Assembly (NCBI RefSeq): GCF_902459505.1
Contig: NC_047090.1
Span: 50,332,501-50,396,500, forward strand
From: Geotrypetes seraphini
Taxonomy: Eukaryota; Chordata; Amphibia; Gymnophiona; Dermophiidae
Length of the DNA: 64,000 nt
Reading direction: 5' to 3'
Under the pieces are notes generated by a model. It was not told the DNA's origin. It did no database searches and worked only from the letters and a program-made list of their open reading frames with translations. Position 1 is the first letter of the stretch. Each line of letters begins with the position of its first letter. Positions 44,880 to 54,208 of this stretch are shown in pieces. Position numbers and translations under genes: made by a program.

Positions 44880-46071
44880 CAGGGGTGCCAAAAAGGTTGA
44901 TCGCGATTAACCAGTAAATCGCAAGGCCAACGTGAGTCGATTGCAGAACCCAGATTTGCGTTGCCTTTGTGTTCTCCCTGCTTCCCTGACACCACAAAAG
45001 CCAGGCGTGTGCAGCCACTGCACAAGCACTGGGCCCACAAATCTTCCCGCCTCCCCCGGACATCAATTCTGATGTTGGAGAGGAAATTCTGGCCCAGAAC
45101 TTCCTCTCCAACGTCAGAATTGACGTTTGGGGGAGGGGGAGGGGGAAGGCTTGTGGGCCCAGTGCAGGCCTGGCTTTTGCAGCGTCAGGGAAGCAGGGAG
45201 AAATCGGCGGCAATGGCTTGGGAGACAGGGAGAGAAAAAGAAAGGGGACAGGGAGAGAGAAAGAAATTTAGAAAGAAAGGGGCAGAGAGAGAGAAAGAAA
45301 GAACAAAGGGCAGGGAGAGAGGAAGAACAAGTTGGGGAGGGAATGTAGTGTGTAGGGTAGCAGGGAGCAGACAGGGAGAGAGGAAGAAAAAGTTGGACTC
45401 ATGGAGGGGACAGAGAGAGATGTTGTTTGGGGAATGGAATGAGGTCTGGAGGAGGAAGCATGCAGGAGGAAGAAAGAAAGAAAGATTTATTTATTTATTT
45501 GTTTACTTACTTATTGATTGATTGGATGCACAGTCAGAAGTAAGTGCAACCAGAGACTCATGAAATCACCAGATTTGGACTATGCGAGGTAATCAAAATA
45601 CTAAATAAACTTGAAACTTGACAACTAAGGTAGGAAAAATGATTTTGTTTTCAATTTAGTTATCAAAATGTGTCCGTTTTGAGAATTTATATCTGCTGTC
45701 TATATTTTGCACTATGGCCCCCTTTACTAAACCGCAATAGCGTTTTTTTTTAGTGCAGGGAGAGCCTATGAGCATCGGGAGCAGTACAGGGCATTCAGCG
45801 TAGCTCCTTGCGCTAAAAATTGCTATTGCTATTTAGTAAAAGGGGAGGGGGTATATTTGTCTATTTTTGTATAGTTGTTACTGAGGTAACATTGCATATT
45901 TTAAAGTCATCTGCCTTGACTTCTTTGAAAACGCCCCAAATATAAATTGTAATTTACATTTTCTCTGCGTACAGTGTACTTTGTGTTTTTTAAAATTTTA
46001 TTGTTGGTAGATCATTTTGACTTGGTCATTTTAAAAGTAGCTCGCAAGCCAAAAAAGTGTGGGCACCCCTG
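44880..46071. mobile_element. Non-autonomous hAT with 8-bp target duplication
   Basis: Starts CAGGGGTGCCAAAAAGG and ends GTGGGCACCCCTG. The flanks atgtagcg (44872-44879) and atgtaatg (46072-46079) agree at six of eight sites. The inside has 'gatcgcgattaaccagtaaa', an inverted pair around 'acttcctctccaacgtcaga', a GGGAGAGAGAAAG tract, the shared hAT module (45560-45692) and a nested MITE (45716-45851). It interrupts the RNase H region of DIRS copy D. Relatives lie at 6780-7738 and 19484-19669. Confidence 0.85.
45716..45851. mobile_element. Short MITE inside the hAT
   Basis: GGCCCCCTTTACTAAACCGC on the left is roughly mirrored by 'tatttagtaaaaggggaggg' on the right. About 136 bp, non-coding. 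Confidence 0.55.
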
Positions 46072-46951
46072 ATGTAATGGGAGTGGACAACATGCAAGTG
46101 GACTTTCTCAGCCGGCATACTCTAGAACCCAGAAAAGGAAGTGTTAAACAGCATTGTGAAACAATGGGGGTGTCCGATCTTCGATTTGATGGCTTCAGTG
46201 ATCAACAAGAAGATGGATCGGTTTATCAGTCGAAGATACAAACCAGGAAGCGCTGGCTTGGACACCTTGGTGCAGCCGTGGCCAGAGGCAGGGCTTCTGT
46301 ATGTGTTTTACCTGTGGCCCATGATAGGCAGGGTTCTTTGGACAATAATGTCTCACCCCGGGCTAGTAGTTCTTGTCGTACCAGACTGGCCGCGGCATCT
46401 GTGGCAGAGGGACCAGTCTCAGATTAGCATTGCATCTAGGGCTACTCTCACAGGACCCAGTCACTTTGGTTTTATGGCATGGTTCTTCATCGCACAGCCT
46501 TAGTGAGCAAAGACTATTTAGAAGTGGTTATTGCCACTCTCCTAAGATCCTAGAAGCAGACAGTGTTGGCCACTTATGCAAAGGCCTGGCAGAGCTTTCA
46601 AAGCTGGTGTGCACAGAAGAAGGTGAATCTGGTTACGTGTCTGATTTCTTTGGTTCTAGCGTTCTTCAAGAGGGGCTTTGAAAGGCCTGGTAGTTGTCTC
46701 CCTCAGAGTTCAGATAGCGGTTTTTTATGCTTTAGACCTCAGATGAAGCTTTAATAGCGGACCCTCCTTTCACAGTATTCCATCATGACAAGGTGGTCCT
46801 CCGTATTCATCCTAAATTCTTACCAAAAGTTGTTTCAGAATTTCATCTCAACCGATCCATTGTACTCCCAGTGTTTTTTTCCAAAGCCTCATTCTCATCC
46901 TAGAGAAACAGCATATTCTGGATTACAAGCATTCTTTGGCTTTCTACCTAA

Positions 46952-47608
46952 GTGAGAACATGAAGACTGCCAATCAAGTGGAGCAAGCTTCATCCAAGGC
47001 AAGGCAAGGCAAATCATAGGTTGCATACGTAGGAGTTTCGTCAGCCGTAAACCTGAAGTCATTATGCCATTGTATAGATCCATGGTGAGGCCCCACCTGG
47101 AATACTGTGTGCAGTTCTGGAGGCCGCATTACCGTAAGGATGTGCTGAGACTGGAGTCGGTCCAGAGAATGGCCACCCGGATGGTCTCGGGACTCAAGGA
47201 TCTCCCGTACGAGGAACGGCTGGATAAGTTGCAGCTGTACTCACTCGAGGAACGCAGAGAGAGGGGTGACATGATTGAGACATTCAAGTATCTCACGGGC
47301 TGCATTGAGGTGGAAGAAGATATCTTCTTTTTCAAGGGTCCCGCAGCAACAAGGGGGCATCCGTGGAAAATCAGGGGCGGGAAACTGCACGGGGACACCA
47401 GGGAATTCTTTTTCACTGAAAGGGTGGTTGATCGCTGGAATAGTCTTCCACTTCAGGTTATTGAGGCCAGCAGCGTGCCTGATTTTAAGGCCAAATGGGA
47501 TAGACACGTGGGATCTATTCACAGAGAAAGGTAGGGGAGGGTCATTGAGGTGGGCAGACTAGATGGGCCGTGGCCCTTATCTGCCGTCTATTTCTATGTT
47601 TCTATGTT
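46952..47608 (+). mobile_element. CR1 LINE 3' end in DIRS copy D
   Basis: The + strand encodes MPLYRSMVRPHLEYCVQFWR, then HYRKDVLRLESVQRMATRMV, a RERGDMIETFKYLTGC stretch and FFTERVVDRWNSLPLQVIEA (47064-47534), the whole C-side of CR1 ORF2. It ends at 'tttctatgtttctatgtt', the octamer tail. Close in sequence to the CR1 at 49806, so the same young subfamily. Confidence 0.88.
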
Positions 47609-48357
47609 ACAAAGGACTAAGCCACATAGATCTTCTCCTCAACTTTTCATCTCTTTCGATCCAAACAAGTTGGGACGTCCAGTGTCTAAACAAACCATCT
47701 CCAACTGGTTGACTGCTTCCATCTCATTCTGTTATGCTCAGGCTGGACTGCATCTAGAGGGTCGAGTCACAGCCCATAAAGTTAGAGCCATGGCGGTATC
47801 TGTAGCTTTCCTTAGATCTATTCCTATTGAGGAAATCTGCAAAGCTGCCACTTGGTCCTTGGCTCATACATTCACCTCTCATTATTGTCTTGATTCTTTT
47901 TCCAGACGGGATGGCCACTTTGGCCAGGCAGTATTACAAAATTTATTCTCCTGAATTGCCAACACTCCCACCATCCCATTCTGGTTAGCTTGGAGGTCAC
48001 CCATATGTTGAGAATATATTGCCTGCTTGTCCTGGAATAAAGCACAGTTACTTACCGTAACGGGTGTTATCCAGGGACAGCAGGCAGATATTCTCACAAC
48101 CCACCCACTTCCTCTGGTTGGCTTCTTAGCTAGCTATCTGAACTGAGGAGACGCTGAAGAGATGTGCGCCCTATGTCAGGTGGGAAGGCACTCGTGCCAT
48201 ACGCGGTGCGGCAGTCGCGAACTTTCCAAAAGTTCTTCAAGCAAGTCTGCTTGTGAAGCTCTCCCACATCGGGGCTTCGAGGTTGTCACCCATATGTTGA
48301 GAATATCTGCCTGCTGTCCCTGGATAACACCCGTTACAGTAAGTAACTGTGCTATCT

Positions 48358-48676
48358 GCATGCAGAAAACAATGACTGATTATTTCAGTAGAATGTTGGT
48401 TTAAAAATAGGTTTACAGTGTATTGTATTAGTCGGAACAGTGCTGTTTCTATAACTGAAAAAACTGTGTTAAATTGTATTTGGTGTGGTTTTTTGCTGAA
48501 TAAAAGTTTTATTGCATTTGACTACAGCGTACTGTGATTTTTCATGACTAAAAAGTGGTACGCCGATTAAGCGCACACTCCGTTTAAGCGCACACTCCGT
48601 TTAAGCGCACACTCCGTTTAAGCGCATGTGGCGGTCCGGTTCGGAGGCCTTGCACTTAAGCGGAGTCAACTGTACA
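48358..48676 (+). mobile_element. Tigger-like DNA transposon, 3' end
   Basis: The opening codons MQKTMTDYFSRML resemble the end of Tigger/pogo transposases (Q..ITDYF). AT-rich sequence with 'gctgaataaaagttttattg' follows. Then a 17-bp unit 'cgtttaagcgcacactc' is tandemly repeated (about 48572-48622), and the terminus 'cttaagcggagtcaactg' is followed by TA. The left part of the transposon is missing. Confidence 0.65.
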
Positions 48677-48679
48677 TAA

Positions 48680-48990
48680 TCTTCCCTTCTAGCTGTCACC
48701 ATTGTACAATGTCTATTACAGCCCCCCCTCCCCTTCAATTCAGCTTAGAATGCAACCACCACAGTATCTGCAACCTTGGCTAAGGTCTGAGCCTATAATT
48801 GAACCTAATTACCTCTCCCTGGTACTCTCAAATTCTTTTCACTTTACAAAAGCAAAATGTTATATGATTGAATCAGTTCCAAAGTTTTATTGGTTGCAGC
48901 ATTTAACAACATAGCTGCATTTTTTTTCAGGAAGTGGAAACAAAGTTCTTTGTCCTTTCAGAATCCATCATGCAATTTTACATCTAAATT
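48680..48990 (+). other. Intron stretch, nothing recognised
   Basis: No exon or named repeat was seen between the Tigger remnant and the mariner-type MITE. Confidence 0.35.
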
Positions 48991-48997
48991 CAACCTA

Positions 48998-49377
48998 CAG
49001 TAAAACCTTGGATTGCAAATAATTTGGTATGTAAGTGTTTTGCAAGACAAGCAAAACATTTTATTAAATTTTAACCTGATATACAAGCAAGGTCTTGCAA
49101 TACAAGTACATACAGTATACACACATCACTTCACAACTGAGCCGATGGTTCTTTTTTTTTTTTTTCTTTCTCTTTCTCTCACTCTGCAGGATTGTAGTGA
49201 CTGTTCTAAACAAGCAAGGTCTATCAATACGAGTGCATATACAGTATTTTGTTTTAAAGTTTTTGGGTTGTGGAGTTTTCATTATTTCTTATGGGGGACT
49301 TTGCTTTGCTATACGAGTGTTTTGTATTACAAGCATGTTTTCGGAACGAATTATTCTTGCAAGCCTAGGTTTTACTG
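48998..49377. mobile_element. Tc1/mariner-type (Tigger-like) MITE with TA duplication
   Basis: Starts CAGTAAAACCTTGGATTGC and ends GCCTAGGTTTTACTG. TA lies on both sides (48996-48997 and 49378-49379). Inside are 'taagtgttttgcaagacaag' phrases and their mirrors, a pattern known from Tigger-derived MITEs. 380 bp, non-coding. Confidence 0.85.
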
Positions 49378-49969
49378 TAAATGCGGTGTTTATTGAGAAT
49401 GGTTGGGACTGAAGCCATTCTGGATGATGGGTATTAGTGCTGCCCGATTCAGGAAAAAAAATTTCGATTCGATTCAGCCTATTGAATCAATTTTTCGATT
49501 CGATTTTCCTGCCCAATTGGGTGTTTTTATAAAACATCCTGATGGGTTTATTTTATAGCCTCTTCACCCCCTTTGCCTTCTCCTAACCACACTGGTGCTG
49601 TGGTGTAAACAAAATAAACAAAAAAGACTTTTCCTCTCTCTGTTAAATCCTAGCTCATATTTGTGATCTAACAAAAGCTCTGACAGGATACACTTTTCAA
49701 ATCTGACACATTGTAATCACAAAACAGAAAATAAAATTATTTTTTCTACCTTTTGTTGTCTGGTCAATATTCAAATCTTGTTGGCCTTAGGCTCTGGTTG
49801 TCTTAGAAACATAGAAATAGACGGCAGATAAGGGCCACGGCCCATCTAGTCTGCCCACCCCAATGACCCTCCCCTACCTTTCTCTGTGAATAGATACCAC
49901 GTGTCTATCCCATTTGGCCTTAAAATCAGGCACGCTGCTGGCCTCAATAACCTGAAGTGGAAGACTATT

Positions 49970-51025
49970 CTAGCGATCAACCACCCTTTCAGTGAAAAAG
50001 AATTTCCTGGTGTCCCTGTGCAGTTTCCCGCCCCTGATTTTCCACGGATGCCCCTTTGTTGCCGCGGGACCCTTGAAAAAGAAGATATCTTCTTCCACCT
50101 CGATGCGGCCCGTGAGATACTTGAATGTCTCGATCATGTCACCCCTCTCTCTGCGTTCCTCGAGTGAGTACAGCTGCAACTTATCCGCGTACGGGAGATC
50201 CTTGAGTCCCGAGACCATCCGGGTGGCCATTCTCTGGACCGACTCCAGTCTCAGCACATCCTTACGGTAATGCGGCCTCCAGAATTGCATACAGTATTCC
50301 AGGTGGGGGCCTCACCATGGATCTATACAATGGCATAATGACTTCAGGGTTACGGCTGACGAAACTCCTGCGTATGCAACCTATGATTTGCCTTGCCTTG
50401 GATGAAGCTTGCTCCACTTGATTGGCAGTCTTCATGTTCTCACTGACGATCACCCCTAAGTCTCGTTCTGCTTCAGTTCTTGTTAGGATCTCGCCATTAA
50501 GGGTATAAATCTTGCATGGATTTTGGCTGCCCAGGTGCATGACTTTGCATTTTTTGGCATTGAAGCTGAGTTGCCAGGACCTAGACCAGCGCTCCAGTAG
50601 TAGTAGGTCATGCATCATGTTGTCGGACATTGAATTTATGTTTGTTGTGCTTTTGCCCACTACATTGCTTAGTTTGGCGTCATCGGCGAATAATGTTATT
50701 TTACCTCGCAGCCCTTCTGCCAAGTCTCTTATAAAGATGTTGAATAGGATCGGGCCCAGGACCGAGCCCTGCGGCACTCCACTGATTACCTCCGTCATTT
50801 CGGAGGGGGTGCCGTTCACCACTACCCTCTGAAGCCTACCTCCAAGCCAGTTCCCAACCCATTTTGTCAATGTGTCGCCCAATCCTATAGAACTCATCTT
50901 GCTCAGCAACCTGCGGTGTGGTACGCTATCGAATGCTTTACTGAAGACCAGGTATACGATGTCCAGGGACTCCCCAACATCCAGCTTCCTCATCACCCAG
51001 TCAAAGAAGCTGATCAGGTTGGACA
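49970..51025 (-). pseudogene. CR1 ORF2, RT catalytic half and C-side
   Basis: The - strand reads LISFFDWVMRKLDVGESLDI, then FSKAFDSVPHRRLLSKM, GVPQGSVLGPILFNIFIRDL and the catalytic FADDAKLSN. A WQLSFNAKKCKVMHLGS stretch and SSKARQIIGCIRRSFVSRNP follow (50262-51025), and the C-side runs FWRPHYRKDVLRLESVQRMA to FFFTERVVDR (49970-50290). F-A-DD is the metal-binding RT motif. A frame slip occurs at about 50290, after MVRP. This half continues the RT begun at 52121-52450, from which it is separated by the antisense CR1. Confidence 0.85.
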
Positions 51026-51027
51026 AA

Positions 51028-52125
51028 CTAAAATCGATGGGATTAGGAGATACATTCACTACATGGGTAAAGGATTGGCTAGATGGTAGGATTCAAAGGG
51101 TGATGGTAAACGGTACCCCCTCCAAAACGTCAGCTGTGACGAGTGGAGTACCTCAGGGCTCCGTCTTAGGGCCGATACTATTCAATTTATTCATAGGAGA
51201 TTTGACCCAAGGACTTAGAGGAAAAGTATCACTGTTTGCCGACGACGCCAAACTATGCAACATAGTAGGCAAAAGCAGTGTACCTGACTTTATGACGCAG
51301 GACCTACGACAGTTGGAACAGTGGTCATCAACTTGGCAACTAAGCTTCAATGCCAAAAAATGTAAAGTAATGCACCTAGGCAAAAAAACCCCACACAGAA
51401 CTTACACACTAAATGGTGAAACCTTGTCCAGTACCACGATAGAACGTGATTTAGGAGTGATCATTAGCAATGATATGAAGGCTGCAAATCAGGTGGAGAA
51501 GGCTTCGTCCAAAGCAAGACAAATGATGGGCTGCATCCGTAGGGGTTTTGTCAGCAGAAAACCTGAAGTCATAATGCCACTGTACAGATCCATGGTGAGA
51601 CCTCATCTCGAGTATTGTGTTCAATTCTGGAGACCACACTACCGGAAAGATGTGTTGAGAATTGAATCGGTTCAGCGAATGGCTACCAGGATGGTCTTGG
51701 GTGCAGGGATCTCACATATGAAGAAAGACTAAAAAAACTGCGGATGTACTCGCTGGAGGAGCGAAGAGAGAGGGGGGACATGATTGAGACCTTTAAGTAT
51801 ATCACGGGGCGTATAGAGATGAAAGATGATATCTTCAGTCTTACAGGGCCCTCGATAACCAGAGGACACTCGCTGAAAATCAGGGGAGGGAAATTTCAGG
51901 GTGATGCTAGAAAGTACTTCTTCACCGAAAGGGTGGTCGATCATTGGAACGAGCTGCCTCAGCAGGTGATTGAGGCCAACAGCGTGTCAGATTTTAAGAG
52001 AAAATGGGATATTCACATGGGATCAATAGGGGAGTAAAAGTCAGGGAGTAGGTCATTGGTATGGGCAGACTCGATGGGCTATAGCCCTTTTCTGCCGTCA
52101 ATTTCTATGTTTCTATGTTTCTATC
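51028..52125 (+). mobile_element. Antisense CR1 inserted within the larger CR1
   Basis: The + strand encodes SMGLGDTFTTWVKDWLDGRI, then GVPQGSVLGPILFNLFIGDL, FADDAKLCNIVGKSSVPDF and HLEYCVQFWRPHYRKDVLRI, all in one frame to about 51720. After a frame slip comes LEERRERGDMIETFKYITGR (51744-52037). It ends in the octamer tail 'tttctatgtttctatgtttc' at about 52125. It begins inside the RT, so it is 5'-truncated, and its catalytic FADD is intact. The host CR1 stops at 52126 (GFTKGR codons) and resumes at 51025 (LSNLISFFDWV codons). Confidence 0.88.
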
Positions 52126-54208
52126 TCCCCTTAGTAAATCCATGTTGACGGGGATCCCGTAGATTCTCCTCGTTCAGGATCGTATCCAATTGGCGTTTGA
52201 TTAGAGTTTCCATTAGTTTGCACACTATTGATGTGAGGCTCACCGGTCTGTAGTTTGCTGTCTCCATCTTGGAGCCTTTCTTGTGGAGTGGAATGACGTT
52301 AGCCGTCTTCCAGACCAACGGGACGTTACCCGTACTAAGGGATAGATTGAAGAGCGCGGATAGCGGTTCCGCCAAGACATCACACAACTCCCTGAGCACC
52401 CTGGGGTGTAGGTTGTCAGGCCCCATTGCCTTATTAACCTTAAGCTTTGACAGCTCGCAGTAGACACTGCTGGGTGTAAACTCAAAATTACTAAACGGAT
52501 CATCTGCGTCAACCCTTGTCTGTAGCTGAGGGCCGAGTCCTGGCGCCTCGCGAGTGAAGATTGAGCAGAAGTATTCATTTAACAGTTGGGCTTTTTACGA
52601 GTCCGCTTCTACGTAGTCTCCATCTGATTTCCTAAGACGTACTATCCCGCCTGAGTTCTTATTTCTGTCACTGATATACCTGAAGAAGGATTTGTCTCCT
52701 TTCTGGATGTTCTTCGCTAGAGACTCCTCCATGTGGAATTTGGCCTCCCTAACTGCTATTTTGACGGCTTTTGACTTGGCCAGATAGACTTTCCTAGAGT
52801 CCTGTTTCCCTGATTGTTTGTAAGAGATGAATGCTTTTTTCTTCTCCTTGATGAGGTCCAAAATCTCCGCAGAGAACCACTGTGGCTTATTGTTCCTTCG
52901 CTGTTTACTTACTGATTTAACATAGCGGTTTGTTGCTTCTTGTATGGTGGCTTTCAAAGTTGACCACATTTCTTCCACGTTATCGGTTTCTGCTTGGCTT
53001 TGTAGCGCCTGGTGAACAAAGTCTCCCATTTCTTTGAAGTTTGTGTCCTTGAATTTGAGGACCTTGGTCAGTGTGGTAGATTTAGTGAAACCTTTCCTGA
53101 GATTGAACCATACCATGTTGTGGTCACTGGACACCAATGTGTCGCCCACCGAGACCTCTGTGACACTTTCTCCATTGGTAAGTATCAGGTCCAGTATTGC
53201 CTGATCCCTTGTTGGTTCCAACACCAGTTGCCTGAGTCTTGCTCCCTTCATAGAGTTTAATAGCCTCCTGCTGCTGCCGGAAGCAGAGGAAAGCATGTCC
53301 CAATCCACATCAGGTATGTTGAAGTCACCTGTGTCCCCACGCAAGGTGATATTCTCTATATCTCCGATTAATTCCATATCTAGGTCATCCTGTTGTTTTG
53401 GGGGTCTGTATATTACGCCAAGATACAGGCATTTGTCCTTCCCTCTGGCCAAATTTACCCAAAGGGATTCACCAGTGTTGTGGACATCTGTGATTCTGGT
53501 GACTTTAATGTCATCTTTAGTATATAATGCTACAGCTCCTCCCATTTTGCCCTCCCTTTGCCCGGCGGAGCAAGTTGTAACCCGGTATGACCATGTCCCA
53601 CCCGTGGGAGTCCGTGAGCCAGGTCTCAGATATCGCCACCACATCCAGGTCGGCATTCCTCATTTCTGTTTCTAATTCCAGGATCTTGTTTCCCAGAATG
53701 TGGGCGTTTACGTACATAGCCCTCCATGTTGTATGTTTGTTACGTCTCAGTGGTGATGTTCCCGCTTGAGCTACTTGGACACCTTTAGCATTATTCGCAT
53801 GTTTTGTACTTTCCCTAGACCCAGAGTTACAACATGCACCTATCCCGGACTCCCCAGACCCAGAACTACAGTGTGTTTCTATCTCAGACTCGGAAATGTG
53901 TGTACCCTGTGGGGGTATTCCCGCTTGGGCTACTTGAACTCCTTTAGTACAATTTGCAATGTGTGTTCTCTCGCTGGACCCAGAATTACAATGTGTACTC
54001 CCTCTAGACCCAGAATTACAATGTGTACTCCCCCTAGACCCAGAATTACAATAAGACCCAGAATTATAATGTGAGCCAACCCCAGACTCAAAAGTGTGTA
54101 TACTCTCCCCTGACCCAGATCGGTGTTTACTTACCTTAGTCTCAAAAAAGTATTGGCAGCTTAGCTCGCCAGGTAGGTTGTTTGTGCCCGTACCCTCCCC
54201 CAACTTAC
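52121..54208 (-). pseudogene. CR1 ORF2: repeat linker, endonuclease and RT N-side
   Basis: From the right: a linker with repeats of a NSGSRGSTHC unit, then the AP-like endonuclease (ADLDVVAISETWLTDS; LYLGVIYRPPKQQDDLDMEL; GDFNIPDVDWDML; SSDHNMVWFNLRK, whose SDH motif is catalytic). The connector with KPQWFSAEILDLIKEKKKAF follows, then the RT start MGPDNLHPRVLRELCDVLAE, NVIPLHKKGSKMETANYRPV and QHGFTKGR. I see a one-base slip near 53545-53560 in the endonuclease and an in-frame TAA at about 52605, where EADS is followed by stop and then KAQLLNEYF. With these breaks no whole ORF2 protein can be made. Confidence 0.85.
53816..54110 (-). repeat. 30-bp tandem repeat in the CR1 ORF1-ORF2 linker
   Basis: The unit 'agacccagaattacaatgtg' plus ten bases recurs with a 30-bp step at about 53977-54070, with decayed relatives to about 53816. 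In the ORF2 frame it codes a ten-residue unit, NSGSRGSTHC. Because the step is a multiple of three, copy number can change without breaking the frame. Confidence 0.8.

Larger units (their letters stand above)
38615..48355 (+). mobile_element. DIRS-like retrotransposon, copy D, with five insertions (fossil)
   Basis: The left terminal repeat and leader (38615-39577) are followed by a reverse transcriptase region (about 42900-43220), an RNase H region (about 44680-44870 and from 46072 on), a tyrosine recombinase region (about 47610-47955) and a 3' region with 'gttatccagggacagcagg' and its mirror (about 48000-48350). Inserted elements are an L2 LINE (39578-42860, itself hit by a hairpin element), a CR1 (43704-44671), a hAT (44880-46071) and a second CR1 (46952-47608). 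The element is broken many times. Confidence 0.75.

Noticed and set aside
45127-45521. A 186-codon Arg/Glu-rich frame overlapping here
   Set aside because: The frame runs through the GGGAGAGAGAAAG tract of the hAT at 44880-46071 and is a composition artefact.
48572-48622. CRISPR-like array
   Set aside because: It is three head-to-tail 17-bp units without spacers at a transposon terminus, in a vertebrate genome.
50872-51732. A 286-codon protein gene starting at 50872
   Set aside because: The first part is antisense text of the outer CR1; only the portion from about 51028 is CR1 coding sequence of the inner copy.
53977-54075. Collagen- or keratin-like host exon
   Set aside because: The Ser/Gly/Cys repeats sit in the CR1 ORF1-ORF2 linker, with CR1 coding sequence on both sides in the expected order.
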